DNA of 64,000 nt, from NCBI GenBank assembly GCA_021234535.1, contig CM037843.1:35713200-35777199 (forward strand), read 5' to 3'. Each line of letters begins with the position of its first letter. Within the stretch, counting starts at the first letter, position 1. Under the pieces are notes generated by a model. That model saw only the letters and a program-made list of their open reading frames with translations, ran no database searches and had not been told where the DNA came from. The position numbers and the translations under genes were made by a program. Shown here piece by piece: positions 15,001 through 34,436 of the stretch. The stretch comes from Stichopus chloronotus. Its lineage: Eukaryota > Echinodermata > Holothuroidea > Aspidochirotida > Stichopodidae.

Positions 15001-15583
15001 ACGCAGAGGTCAAACTGTAAAAATCACATGAGTATATCTTCAAAACATAGCCTTGGGCTATTATCGTACATAGCACTCTGATGAACAACATTGTCTAGAA
15101 TTTTTATTTAGCATTATATTATGACTATTTACCACTGACCGATTTCTTTCTCCTATTTAAAATAACTGTAAGCAGCATGGCTGTTTTTTGCATCATCTAA
15201 ACCACACGTTATTCTTTAAACCTATTTCTTTTTTCTTCTCATTTCAATCGCAGATCTGTAGAGTATCATATGAACTCATGCAGAACTTTCATCACGATGC
15301 ATCAAGTTACTTCCATTCCTTAGATGACATCTATTACTTTGCTGGTCAGAATGACCATAATCTAATAGCCATTTATTCACACGAACCTCAAAACTCTGGG
15401 GAGATTGAATTGCAACCAGGGGACAAAATACACATAGCAGGCAATCACTGGGACGGTTACTCCAAAGGAATCAACAGGAGGGTGGGTAAGCAAAATGGGC
15501 TCTACCCATCCTATAAAGTTGAAAATAAAGTGGAGATAGCTAAGATGCCTCTTTACAAGGAAGCAGACCAGATAGCGTTATGA
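1..15583 (+). CDS. FUT8: Alpha-1,6-fucosyltransferase, spliced gene, 5' end outside the window
   Basis: FUT8 transfers fucose from GDP-fucose to the innermost GlcNAc of N-glycans in the Golgi. Nine coding segments (1-32, 842-939, 3131-3317, 8043-8157, 10849-11089, 11974-12220, 12850-13026, 13287-13437, 15254-15583) total 1578 bases, exactly 526 codons with the stop, and every exon phase matches the next. The order is that of the family: coiled-coil stem, GT23 catalytic domain with the donor-binding motif [20 protein letters not shown] and the motif YLATDD, then a C-terminal SH3-like domain (about 15357-15520) with AIYSHEP and GLYPSYKV. Counting the roughly 50 residues missing at the left, the length would be close to the 575 of the human enzyme. 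The usual catalytic residues of the RRTDK and TDD motifs are kept, so the enzyme should be active. It ends tail to tail with the aquaporin gene. No canonical AATAAA was found just after the stop. Confidence 0.96.
33..841 (+). other. FUT8 intron, no recognised content
   Basis: AT-rich intron sequence. Short open frames are present on both strands, but none shows a recognisable domain. Confidence 0.6.
842..939 (+). CDS. FUT8: FUT8 coding exon, stem coiled coil
   Basis: The acceptor is TTTTCAG at 835-841 and the donor is GTTAGT at 940. The exon carries 1+96+1 bases and reads [11 protein letters not shown]...[11 protein letters not shown], matching the helical stem segment (VLEEQLVKAKEQ in human) that helps FUT8 dimerise. 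It is the least conserved coding segment of the gene. Confidence 0.8.
940..3130 (+). other. FUT8 intron, no recognised content
   Basis: A 2.2-kb intron. I see no repeat array, RNA gene or recognisable coding remnant. Confidence 0.75.
3131..3317 (+). CDS. FUT8: FUT8 coding exon, stem to catalytic domain
   Basis: The acceptor is TTTCCACCAG at 3121-3130 and the donor is GTGAGA at 3318. The exon contains [18 protein letters not shown], the counterpart of the human ILRRRIENGAKELWFFL block, followed by a charged helical stretch ending in NGSHQQR. The entry phase (2 bases) and exit phase (2 bases) match the neighbouring exons. Confidence 0.93.
3480..4375 (+). pseudogene. Decayed gypsy-type retrotransposon: protease and start of reverse transcriptase
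   Basis: An open frame from 3482 to 4012 resembles the retropepsin part of gypsy-type polyproteins, with a [23 protein letters not shown] strand before the position of the active-site triad and [19 protein letters not shown] after it. The Asp-Thr-Gly triad itself is gone. A frameshift near 3960-3990 leads to [16 protein letters not shown] and [17 protein letters not shown], typical of the segment just before the reverse-transcriptase palm. Further shifted pieces follow: LDPKDL near 4224 and VFSTLDAKS near 4315. No LTRs, integrase or RNase H are visible. It is a dead fragment inside a FUT8 intron. Confidence 0.8.
5440..6035 (+). repeat. Zone of diverged internal repeats
   Basis: Related segments recur: a run ending CTCCTACAGATTATGTTCTA near 5490 resembles CTCTTGCAGATTTATTTTAC near 5918. 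A GAAAGT..TACT..TGG block followed by an AAGGCC/AAGGTCC block recurs near 5527 and 5964, and GTGTTCAGTAATTT occurs at about 5840 and 5985. The alignment is loose and the unit length is uncertain. It may be an old tandem duplication or a fragment of an unknown element. Confidence 0.35.
6355..7090 (-). pseudogene. Decayed LINE reverse transcriptase, C-terminal part
   Basis: Reading the - strand, a segment at 6777-6992 contains [19 protein letters not shown] and [14 protein letters not shown], the thumb-side motif of CR1/Jockey-like LINE reverse transcriptases. Upstream of it (near 7040) a corrupted YADD region can be recognised. Downstream pieces in other frames include ASPVWFHYN near 6710 and [18 protein letters not shown] near 6440, the usual end of such proteins. 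Several stops and frameshifts make it non-functional. Confidence 0.75.
8043..8157 (+). CDS. FUT8: FUT8 coding exon
   Basis: The acceptor is TTTCTTACAG ending at 8042 and the donor is GTACTG at 8158. The exon reads [14 protein letters not shown] followed by [16 protein letters not shown], equivalent to the human [25 protein letters not shown] region. It ends in phase 0. Confidence 0.94.
8158..10848 (+). other. FUT8 intron with an antisense Arg/Ser-rich fossil near its start
   Basis: Apart from the antisense segment at 8230-8600 this 2.7-kb intron shows no recognisable genes, RNA genes or clear repeats. Confidence 0.65.
8230..8600 (-). pseudogene. Possible Arg/Ser-rich (SR-protein-like) fossil
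   Basis: Three overlapping frames on the - strand contain Arg/Ser-rich or Lys/Glu/Ser-rich runs: [20 protein letters not shown] (about 8500-8560), [16 protein letters not shown] (8400-8450) and [14 protein letters not shown] (8320-8370), the last interrupted by a stop. The succession suggests a frameshifted copy of an RS-domain protein, perhaps a processed pseudogene. I cannot name the parent, and compositional bias could produce part of this. Confidence 0.3.
10849..11089 (+). CDS. FUT8: FUT8 coding exon, start of the catalytic core
   Basis: The acceptor is TTGCCCCAG ending at 10848 and the donor is GTAAGT at 11090. The exon contains [19 protein letters not shown] and [20 protein letters not shown], the Cys-rich start of the FUT8 catalytic domain. 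The open frame continues about 200 bases into the intron, but the strong donor and the loss of family similarity after HSG mark the true end. Confidence 0.96.
11090..11973 (+). other. FUT8 intron, no recognised content
   Basis: The FUT8 frame stays open for about 200 bases past the donor, but that stretch has no family similarity. I see nothing else. Confidence 0.75.
11974..12220 (+). CDS. FUT8: FUT8 coding exon, catalytic domain
   Basis: The acceptor is TTTTTTGTATAG ending at 11973 and the donor is GTGAGT at 12221. The exon reads [15 protein letters not shown] then [20 protein letters not shown] and [11 protein letters not shown], matching the family block [24 protein letters not shown]. 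It begins with 2 and ends with 2 bases of split codons. Confidence 0.96.
12221..12849 (+). other. FUT8 intron, no recognised content
   Basis: AT-rich with T-runs before the next exon. I see nothing else. Confidence 0.75.
12850..13026 (+). CDS. FUT8: FUT8 coding exon, donor-binding motif
   Basis: The acceptor is ATGACCAG ending at 12849 and the donor is GTAAGT at 13027. The exon holds the most conserved segment of the family, [20 protein letters not shown], with the two arginines and the Asp/Lys that bind GDP-fucose, and the motif [15 protein letters not shown]. No key residue is changed. Confidence 0.97.
13287..13437 (+). CDS. FUT8: FUT8 coding exon, catalytic domain
   Basis: The acceptor is TCCTTAAAG ending at 13286 and the donor is GTGTGT at 13438. 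The exon reads [20 protein letters not shown] then [15 protein letters not shown] and [11 protein letters not shown], matching the human block ending in [11 protein letters not shown]. The donor is less canonical than the others, but the phase (1+150) is exact. Confidence 0.95.
13438..15253 (+). other. FUT8 last intron
   Basis: It contains the GAGTAC/GAGTAT-rich segment at 14402-14512. I see nothing else that I can name. Confidence 0.7.
14402..14512. repeat. GAGTAC/GAGTAT-rich segment, possible hAT-like end
   Basis: The hexamers GAGTAC and GAGTAT recur about eight times in 80 bases, followed by CTGATCCCTTGCC. Clusters of this kind occur near the ends of some hAT elements, and the final bases could be one terminus. 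No matching second end or target duplication was found, so the transposon reading is weak. Confidence 0.35.
15254..15583 (+). CDS. FUT8: FUT8 last coding exon with SH3-like domain
   Basis: The acceptor is TTTCAATCGCAG ending at 15253 and the stop TGA is at 15581-15583. The exon starts with [20 protein letters not shown] and [15 protein letters not shown], then an SH3-like domain with [20 protein letters not shown] and GLYPSYKV. The short tail KEADQIAL replaces the vertebrate tail. The frame is open for about 66 bases upstream of the acceptor, which is intron. Confidence 0.97.
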   Translation: MCRVSYELMQNFHHDASSYFHSLDDIYYFAGQNDHNLIAIYSHEPQNSGEIELQPGDKIHIAGNHWDGYSKGINRRVGKQNGLYPSYKVENKVEIAKMPLYKEADQIAL

Positions 15584-15929
15584 CAATAAGCTTGGTGACA
15601 GCCAGACAGCAGAGAGAAAAAGCAGGAGCACTTGCGATGAGAGGAACGCTACTTTTCCTTTTAAGTGAATCATTGACTACTTTTATTGATCCTTTTAGAT
15701 ATATACTGTGGCGCTTGTGTACTGAGACCTGCTTTGTGATTGGTGTAATAACATTGAAGGTTGGCAAATGCGTTGAGACCGGAGATATGCCGTGCCTACA
15801 AAGACTATATAAGGGTTCAGTGTAGGCCAGCGTATAGGCAAACGGCAGCAATAAGCTTCTTGCATGCTGCGTGTGAAGTGTCATTCATTTTACAGGCTTG
15901 ACGACATTCACCTAAAGGACGCCCTAGTA

Positions 15930-16400
15930 GTTTGTTTCTTCCTTTTGACATTCATCTTTTTCTTTGCCATTTTGTATCAGTTTTCTTTTTCTTTTTATTT
16001 AATTTAGATTAGATTTTTTACTACTTTTGACATTTATCCTTTTTCTGTTGTGGTTTATCACAATCTTTTGAAATCCATCTTTTTTAGTTCAAATTGGTCT
16101 TTACTTTGTGAAATTCATTTTACTTTGTGATGTATTGTCTTTTGTTTTTTCACATTCGTCTTTCCCTTTTGAGGTTCCTTTTGAGGTTTTCCCAGAGTTC
16201 ATTAGTTTTGCCATTTATCTTTTTCTTTTTTTTTGAAGTTTGTCATTACCTTTTGACATTTATCATTTCCTTTCGAGATTTGTCTCTGCCTTTTGACGTT
16301 TGTCTTTACCTTTTGATGTTTTTCTTTTAGTTTCGAGATTTTACCTTACCTTTTGACATTTGTCTTTTCCATTCGGTATTTGACTTTAACTTTTGAAGTT
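15930..16400. repeat. Pyrimidine-rich minisatellite
   Basis: A degenerate unit of about 22-25 bases, close to CCTTTTGACATTTGTCTTTA, is repeated through the segment, most regularly from 16200 to 16390. The coding strand is strongly T-rich. It starts about 350 bases after the FUT8 stop and may lie in the 3' UTR. Confidence 0.65.
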
Positions 16401-17524
16401 GCAAATATACTCGACTCTCATTTTCACCGTTATCTTCGCTCAACGAGTACGTCTTACACTGACTGTTCAACGTTCCGGAATTCTAACCATCTGGTACTGC
16501 TTAGAGACTGTGCTTTGTGGCCTGTCATTGGTTATATTCCAATTCCTGGCTTGTATTCCACTTTAGCCTCGTGTCTGTCCTGCCTATAGTTACTATACAG
16601 TATCGTTACTACGGAGCCCCAGCCCGACGAACAGTCTAGAACTGTCACCAGTTACCAGACAACCAGGTGCCCCACGTGGTTTATAAAGTCTAATTTAGTC
16701 AACTGAACCTCCTAGTTACTTTAATCAAGTTTGTGCAATGAAATTTGGAAAGTGTCTAATGTCTGAATATAAGCTCTGACAATCATATCTAATTGAACTT
16801 TAAAGCAACACTCTCATTCCATCTTTAGTAAGCTTGAGTAAAAAAATACATTTTCTCTGTCTCCATTCCATATGACACTTTATTTACATTAGAATGACAT
16901 CACAACATGGGGTCGATTTGATATTGAAAGTGGGGGCCATATGGCCGAACTTTTCCCCCTAAAAGTAGTAAAAGCTATGGCATTAGTCGGTGGAATGAAA
17001 ACAGCATGGCGAGGGGGAGTGCTGGTACCACCATCTAAAATTAGCGCCACCGTCACTTGGCGGGAAGCCTGCAAGAACATTTGGGGCTTTGCGAACCTGC
17101 AGATGCCCTGAAACAGCACTTCCCTTCTTTTTTAAGGTTACAAAATGTGGGGGACAAATGTGTTGGTGTCCCCTTACCCAAAAAAGTGGAGGGTAAATGT
17201 CCCCCGTACCCGCCCCAAATAGACGCTCATGTATCACAATATTGTCGCAAGGGATTTTCATTTCATTTTCAAAATATAAAATTCTTTGATTAGTCCTGGA
17301 AGTGTCCTCTTTAAGAACCTCGGACAAGGACTCTTGCTGACCTAATTTGTTATCTGTGGAGGTCAGTGAAGATTTTCGGTTTCATATATATTTCCTATCT
17401 TTTTTTTTCAAGGTTACATGGGTCTAACTCGATCATGAAGGTGAGAGTGAGGTTGGGCAAAAGCTGGTCTGATCCTGTATATCAGTGTGAAGTTGTGATA
17501 TGATGCATCGGGTGACTGATTGCA

Positions 17525-17710
17525 GTTCTGGGAGGGGTCTAAAACATTTGGAAAATTTGGAGAAAAAAAATTATGTAAGTTGGACTAGATGGAAAATGGT
17601 GTTATATTTGAAGCTAGATTTCAACTGAATATATCATCAGCAATTCCGTTTTTATTTTACGATTTTGGATTTTTTATGTTTTTCAATGGGGGTGAAATAG
17701 TCATTTTTAG
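17525..17710 (+). repeat. Dispersed repeat R1, copy 1
   Basis: It shares with copies at 27350-27505 and 27540-27695 the order GGGAGGGG, AAAATGGTG(C/T)TA, ATTTGAACTGAATATAT, GGAATTCC-like, then a T-rich run and GGGTGAAATA. Divergence is considerable. It has no coding potential. Confidence 0.55.
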
Positions 17711-19548
17711 ATCTTATCTGGATATGTGTAATTCAGCATCAGTGACAATGTGATTGAAAAGTGCAGTTTTGAAATATTGGTATTCCAGTTCCTCATTTCC
17801 GTTCCCTCTGTCGCTGCAACAGCAAGTGACAGAAGGGAAAAGATCCTGTTCCGATGGTATTTAGCACACTAAGTGTTTTCCGACACACTGATAGTCGGTC
17901 CAACTTCTCGAAAGTCAGAGACACAAAGACTAGCGTTCCTGTAGATTACTTTACTTTTTAGTTTAGGTCACAAGAAAGTGTCTGCCAGTGTTAGTTCTGT
18001 GTGATACATAGACTAGTCAAATAAGTAAATTTGATTGTTGCCCCCTCTTGCCTAAAAGGTATTCCAAAATGAAACAAAATCATATCCAATCAGAATTCTA
18101 TCCTAAAAACAACGTATATCTGTTGTGCGAATATTGGATTCCTTTAGACATTTCATGTATTAGGATAGATAATCCTGAAACTGTTTCCATTATTACTTTG
18201 AAATATTCTTGGTTGTTTTCTTTGTTCCTTTCCAGCTTTTAAACTTGTTGATTTTTCGAAAGCCAACAATAATTGAAACAAAGGTGAGGATGTAAAATGA
18301 ATTTCTTTGGTCTCACGTGATGTTATGACTGTGAGAAAAATATTCATCAGACCCTTGCATGCTCGATTACACACAAACTCGATTACACAGCTTTGGATAT
18401 GACATCTAATACTACCTGTCATGCAGGTCAAGAAAGCCTAGACAATGGACTGACACACCTGATCTACTTTACGAGAATGTTTAATTGATCATACAATGTC
18501 TACAATGTTTAATTAACCATGTAGATCATCAAAGGTTGGCGTGACAAAACTAACCCAAAGCGATGGCGTTTTTGCAACAAGTTGTACCTCACTGAAACAA
18601 AGAAATGGTGAGGTTCCAGAGCCTGGCTGTTTACTGTCTACAATTCAGCATGATCCAGTTGATTTCTTCGTATCTCTCTATTAAGAAATGTTCTTGTTAT
18701 TATATTGTCTTTTTAGTTCCTTGTTAGGATGATGAACAATGAGAGATACAACATAACCACAAGTACATAAAGTTAACAACAAAATTTAGTTGCTCTTGTC
18801 TTTACATGTTTATTTCGGTGCAGTTGTATCAATTAAAAGATAGAGATGCATGAAAAGCAAAAGTAATATTCGTTTGAAGAAGAATAATTTATGTACCATT
18901 CGTAACGATAACTTAAGCTCAATATAATCATTAAGGGTGAAGAGCAGAAGCTAGGAACTGTTACCATATTTAAATGAAACTGTGAGATTATAAAACTACG
19001 CAGATTACAAGACTCATAGAAAAGCTTATATCAACTCATCTGTGAACCTCAAGACAGTGGTTGAACAAATACTTTGCATAATATGTCGGCCATTTGTATT
19101 CCTTAGCAATCACTGTTCTGCATAATCCTAAAAAAAGAAAACGAAGACTTGCTTATATGATATCGATATTCTGCAATCTGGAATGAAATACCATTTCCTT
19201 CATTAAAAAATATTTGCTAAAATAGTGATGACGTATGTTTGTACGATTGATCAAATATAATATATCCCCAAATCATTCAGTAAAAAAGTAATAAACGCAA
19301 TTCTACGATAAATGATTTCATGTCGTCTTTTCTTCAATATCATTGCCGTTTATTCGATATTTTCTTCTACACATTGTCAACCTTTTGTATATGCCTCAAA
19401 TGTTTGCACGTTAAAACGAAAGGTGCATAAAAAACAAAGCAGGAAGATTCACACATTTTCAAATCGATCTATGTGATACTGTTATTCTTGTTGTATGTAT
19501 CATATCGAATCCTGTTTCTAGATTAAAAAAATTGTCACTAGAACGTCT

Positions 19549-20022
19549 ATGCAAATAAAACTGTCAACGAATTCAAATGTTCTCGTCTGTCTGGCGAGTG
19601 TAACTGTTGGGCTCTTTAATGTATGGAAACGTCACAGAGAAGATTTGGGAGGAGGGGTATTTGCTCAAACAGTTTCTTCAGAGTTTTGTAACTTTGATGT
19701 AGCACAAAGAGACATCCATTTGGGCAGCAATTGTATTCATTCTATGTGGTTACAGGGTGTCAATGTAAAAAAAAACCATTCATCCTTTCTTAAATCCTTT
19801 AATCCTTTTGTTAACTGGAAATGTAACTTTCAGTCAATTTCCCCTTCACCTAGCTTATTACTCCTTGCTGCGCTGAGTCACCGTAGTAACAAGATTACAG
19901 TTACAGTAGAAATGTTAGGAACTTCCCGATTTCCATGGCAAGGCTCCATAAAATATAAAGGTCGTCATTATAACGTCACCGTCTCCGGAAATTTGCCGAA
20001 AGTTCAAAATAATGAAATTTAA
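19549..20022 (+). other. Unrecognised 157-codon open frame
   Basis: A frame of 157 codons is longer than most chance frames in this AT-rich sequence. It has a mildly hydrophobic start (VLVCLASVTVGLFNVW) and a Thr/Val-rich end (KITVTVEMLGTSRFPWQGSI). I recognise no domain, and no splice context supports it. It could be chance or a remnant. Confidence 0.2.
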
Positions 20023-21613
20023 AAACAAAAAAAGATTTGCTATCAGTGGTCTCATTTTCAAGACATTCAAAGAGTCTATACTGAGGCTGAGGGGAAATTT
20101 TACTGCTCAATGAGATCATGATAGACCATTATTATGGTGGAGTGAATGTCTGATAAAACTAGAACAAAATATTTAAAGGAGACGGGAAAACTTGAAAGTT
20201 TAATCATTGCGGAAAATGGCCTACCTTTGAAAGGAAATTCAAAGTTAACGTAAATGCAAGAAAAAGACAAAGAAAAAGAATACAGTGTAGGGAAAGAAGG
20301 TATCGTACAAAAGCTAACACTTAGCGATTTGCAATATTGAATGTACAAGCTTTAAGAATTACGGAAAATATATAAAGGAAAGAAGGTAGAAAGCAAACTG
20401 TGAAGATACGTTTCCAGCTCTAAATCATGACGTATCACTTTTCATAACGTTTGGATTTATTGTCTTTTTACTTAACAGTTCTACGTAACATGCAAGAGAG
20501 GGAATAGGACGTATAAGTCGGTGTGAGAATACCAATCCTAAATGCACAATGGCATTCATTGAAGGGAACTAGAAGTTGCCAAAAAAAATGAAATATTAAT
20601 TTGAGTGACGGATATTTCAGAATCGCTGTAGGTTTAGTCCATTTTTTAGTAGAAATTTACCAAAAGTTTAGGTAAATGATTCATTCATTTTAATGTAATA
20701 GATTAGCAATATACACAAGACCCGTTGGTGTGGTTCTCCTAGCAAATATGTGATATATACTTATCTGCAAAAAAAAAATCCATTGACAGTATATAGATTA
20801 AATTGTTAATTGTGCATAATGTGAACACAGAATCATCTTTTTTAGTCTTTTGGCATTGTGTTCTTCATAGAACTTTCCATCCATTCGTTTCCTCAGCGAG
20901 TACCTGTTTTCAGACGTATATTTTGTGTTAACTTCAGTAATAGGTCTAGACTGTACAGGTTTCCTTAAGGGAAATTTCTCAAAGAGACCTTTATTTGAGA
21001 ACGTTTTGTAAAAAGCTTCACTGAAAACAAATCGTTCAGCCGGCTGAGTATTCTGTAAAACGATGACTATGGAGACGGAAAGGTACGGCGATCTCTCTTC
21101 GCTTTCACCTTTCCCCCTAGAGTAAATATTACATTGCTTTTTGGCTTACAAAACGCTCTATTTGTAAACTGAAAATGGTCGAAAATGTAAATGAAGATGG
21201 TCGACTTGCAACGATTTCTTACGTTATTAACGACAGTACGCCTACGCTGCTTTTTGTTAGTACAATGTTCTGATAAAAAGTAAGAATCTGAAACAAGTTA
21301 AACTACAAAAAAAAAAAAAAATAAGAACCAGAGAAAGGAGACATAGACCCCAAATATGTTACTTCGTGAATCAAACGTTTACAAACTAATTTTACATCAC
21401 GAGACCATGGGAATGCTAATCATGCAATCAATTATTCGTTGGATAAGCCGCCTTTACTTTTTGTTTCTTTTGAGATTTTGATTACTTTACGGTTTGTTGA
21501 GTCGATGCTTGATTTGAACTTCTGAAGTAAAATATTTGTTTTGTTACAATGTTTGTTTCATTGTCAAGAAAGTGGTACAGGCCCACATTTTCATGGTCAT
21601 CGTCTTCTTTTTA

Positions 21614-31044
<9,431 letters not shown>

Positions 31045-34000
31045 CTTGGTATGAGGACACTCTCTTTTCAATCAACGTATGGTTTCCTCGGATGTATCTA
31101 AGTCTGCTAATTTGAGTAGGAAGCTGATCATGTATACCTTGGGATGGACTGCCTGCCAGACGATATGCGTTACAAATACCGCACACTAGTTGAGACAACT
31201 GACTCATCTAGCATCAATTTTATTCCTTGAACGATTCAAAACTACCAGTCGTTTCCAATAAATACTTTGCGAGTTTGCAATATATTAACATCACTTCCAA
31301 TCGAACAGAACACCTGGACAGAGTCTAAGTCCTGAGTGTTTACCGCGTGTATGAGGTTAATATTTAATCGATGACAAATAAGACAGTAAACAATGTGTTC
31401 ACGATAGTGAGGTGGTGCCTAACAGTATATCAACATAGTGAAGTTGGACTTTAACCTGAGCATATAGTGTATGCGCATCCGCCAGTTTCTACCAGGCACT
31501 ACGGCTGTGCTTAAAAAAATCTGATACGACAAGTGCCTTGCAGTGTTTTGAATACTAGTCCCTTTTGCTGAAAGTGTTGTCAATCTGCCGTTGCAAAACC
31601 GGGTCAAGGAAGATTTTTGTGAACTGGAAAAATTGGGATAGGGAGGGAGAAGGGTACATGGAACGAAAAATGAATATGTAATAATATACAATGTGGCTCT
31701 AAGTCATCTGGAAGTTTAACTGCAGACTGAAATCCTAAAATTGACATCGATAGACGTGCCGACTTATTCCGTTACGTGACTTACTGAAATTCGCACCATA
31801 AGTAAACTTGCATTTTTAAGCATTCTGAAAAAAGGGTATGGTTTACTCAAACCATATCCACAACCGACACCCACAAACGGTTTCACTATCACATCTGTGT
31901 AGTGATGGTTACTCTACCGTGATCATAGCCATATACCTAAATGGCAGATCACTAGGTACAATCAATTCTCGATATGTTTTTGTATATGATATAGCTGTAA
32001 TGACTAAATTGAACATGGATGACTAACCTAAGACCGAATGTGAACCTCTGCTACGAGAATATACATACCAGACCAGATTAGAGGTTCCTCATAACTTTAC
32101 CATTTGAGATATATCCATTGAAATACCCATACATATATACTCATATATACTCATATATACTCATATATATACTCATATATACTCATATATATACTCATAT
32201 CTACTCATATATACTCATATATATATATACTCATATACATAGGCTATATATATGAATAATAATGTATATGAATAATCTCAAGCGCCCATGATCGTGTAAC
32301 CTGATGGACACTCTTTGAGGGACATGCACGTTGGCAGTCTTGGAATGTTTCTCAAGTTGTATGTTAGTATTCAATGGTGTATACTAAGGAATACTATAAG
32401 GGAATACGTACAATTAAGTGACGTGACAATAAGTTACAAATCAAGCGATAAGTATTATGACTTGAAAGTATGAAAATATATAACACAGTAAATTGAAAAG
32501 GGATTACTTCAAATTACACATTCATAAGTATTAATTTGTTGTTACACTCTTTCGAAACACCTTTTTATTCTTTCATATACCGTCAATCACTTGCATACCA
32601 ATTTAAAAAGTGCACGAAAGACCGCAGAAATGACTACTTCTATCAACTCCCTCCCTAGGCTTACTGTCTCAAACTTGGAAAAATCTGCTCTTCCTGTTAA
32701 ATGAGCATTTATTTCAATTGGCCGAGAACGTGAAATATAGAACATGAATCAATAGTTCGTGACCGCACTGTCTTTGTTTTTTTTTTGTTTTTTTTTTGTT
32801 GTTGTTGTTGTCTTTGAACAGTTCCTTCCAACCTGCTCCCTTCTTTTAGAAGCCAACTTTCCGGATATGATAATCGGGGTATATTTTCGGCCTTTATCTT
32901 CAGTAGTGTTTCTTTGATTTTCTAGCGACAGTACGTGCTCAATATTATCAACATTGGAATGAGGAAATCGAATTGAAGTCATAGTCCTGCGGCTTTATTA
33001 CTTTTTAATTAATTAGGAAGAGAACTGAAACTTATCACCGATTGGCCGTCCTGCGGGAGGGGTCTCAGCTTTGAAAAAAAAAATGTTTTTTCCAGGGTCC
33101 TCAATGCAATCTGGTGCGACTTTTTGAACAAATTTTTAAGGAGCATAACTGCAAACAATTTTGACATTTCTTACAGAGCAAATAAATAAGGGGTTTTGTC
33201 CTTGGGTCGGGGTAAGGGGGACGAAAGCATAGTTCTGCCACCTCCATGGGGGGATAAATTCTTCTTCCTAAAACCGTTCTATGAGTGGAGGACCAGATTT
33301 TGTGGAGTATCCATCCCCCGGTTCTATCTACATGGGAATGGGTATAAAGAGAGATGCGCCTTAGCTTTACTTCGATGAAAAACTCTTCTCCTTAGAATTG
33401 TTGGAAGTTTATGGTTACAAAATAATCTGCATAGACGTTCAATTCAAGTTAGTTTAAAAAAGAATTTCAGTGGCTGGTTCATTTTTGGTTTAAATATTTT
33501 CTAAAACTGCCGTTGGTATCACTCCCTTCAGGGCACCGATGCGCACGCCACTGTAACTTGGTAATAATTAATTTAATCAACCATAAGTCTTTGCTTTGGT
33601 CTTTAAAATATGCTTAATAGGTTTATCGGTGTAGACTATCATACACTGTTTGATTTCTTCATTTTAATTGGGCCAGTTGCTGGGCCACACCTCGACGGCA
33701 CCTTCTCTTCCCTTGAATTCTGTTTTGTGTCTCTTCATATAATATTAAAAGTTAACATTTTGTGGCAAGGAAAAGCGATCTGCTGTTTTACTGTACCTAT
33801 TCACAGCTGGCACAGAATGCCGTTACTTGTGATCGGCCTACCGTGGCCTTAAAATGATCCTACCTTGCACAAATTATTTGCATTTGGGTTTGACACTCAG
33901 TGGAATTCTTTGTTAAATGAAATATGATAACGTGGTAATAGGTCATGGTGTCAACACAGTCGAATTAAAGGAGACTGTGTGTGTAGGTAAAACCATCATT

Positions 34001-34363
34001 AACTACAATTTACCAGTCGCATGAGGATTACCTGTCGTCTAAACAACTTTTTGTTGTGTATCGGTTGCTCACTGCAAGACCAACAAAGAGATCTTTGCAA
34101 ATATTTTAAATGAATGAACATATACATTATAATCCTATACATTTCCTAGCTGTCTTACATGTTCATATTTTCTTGTAGCAAAAGTTTGCCACCAACATTT
34201 CCTTTTCTTTCATCATAAGGGTGGACATAAATGTGTCGAAGATACACCTGATATCTTCACGTCATATGCAAGAGTTCCCACGGACGAGATTTAAACACTT
34301 GATAAAGAGGAAACACTGTGTCATATTAGAAAAATGACAAGGCAGCAAATTTCTTCATCGTGG
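31045..34363. other. Gap between aquaporin start and tRNA-Val(AAC)
   Basis: It should contain the aquaporin promoter and 5' UTR, not delimited here. Also present are an ACTCATATAT minisatellite (32131-32240), a T-rich/GTT microsatellite near 32770-32812 and no recognisable gene. Confidence 0.6.
32131..32240. repeat. ACTCATATAT minisatellite
   Basis: Units of 10-12 bases, ACTCATATAT with variable TA extension, are repeated about nine times. Confidence 0.9.
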
Positions 34364-34436
34364 GATTCCGTGGTGTAGCGGTTATCACATTCGCCTAACA
34401 CGCGAAAGGTCCCCGGTTCGATCCCGGGCGGAATCA
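34364..34436 (+). tRNA. tRNA-Val (anticodon AAC)
   Basis: A 73-base cloverleaf: acceptor stem GATTCCG/CGGAATC with discriminator A, anticodon stem TTCGC/GCGAA with loop CTAACAC (anticodon AAC), and T arm CCCGG TTCGATC CCGGG. The internal A box (TGGTGTAGCGG) and B box (GGTTCGATCCC) are intact, and a TTTT terminator follows at about 34449. There is no intron. Confidence 0.97.

Larger units (their letters stand above)
15584..21613. other. Gap between the 3' ends of FUT8 and the aquaporin gene
   Basis: It must contain both 3' untranslated regions. Visible contents are a pyrimidine-rich minisatellite (15930-16400), one copy of a dispersed repeat (17525-17710) and one unexplained 157-codon frame (19549-20022). 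A TTTATT at 20990-20995, an AATAAA on the - strand, is a possible but distant aquaporin polyadenylation signal. No AATAAA on the + strand was seen soon after FUT8. Confidence 0.6.

Noticed and set aside
15540..15884. 114-codon frame on the minus strand over the FUT8 stop
   Set aside because: It is antisense to the last FUT8 exon and shows no similarity or splice support.
31045..31071. Earlier start for the aquaporin at 31071
   Set aside because: The codon there is TTG and an in-frame stop lies directly upstream; the first ATG is at 31044.
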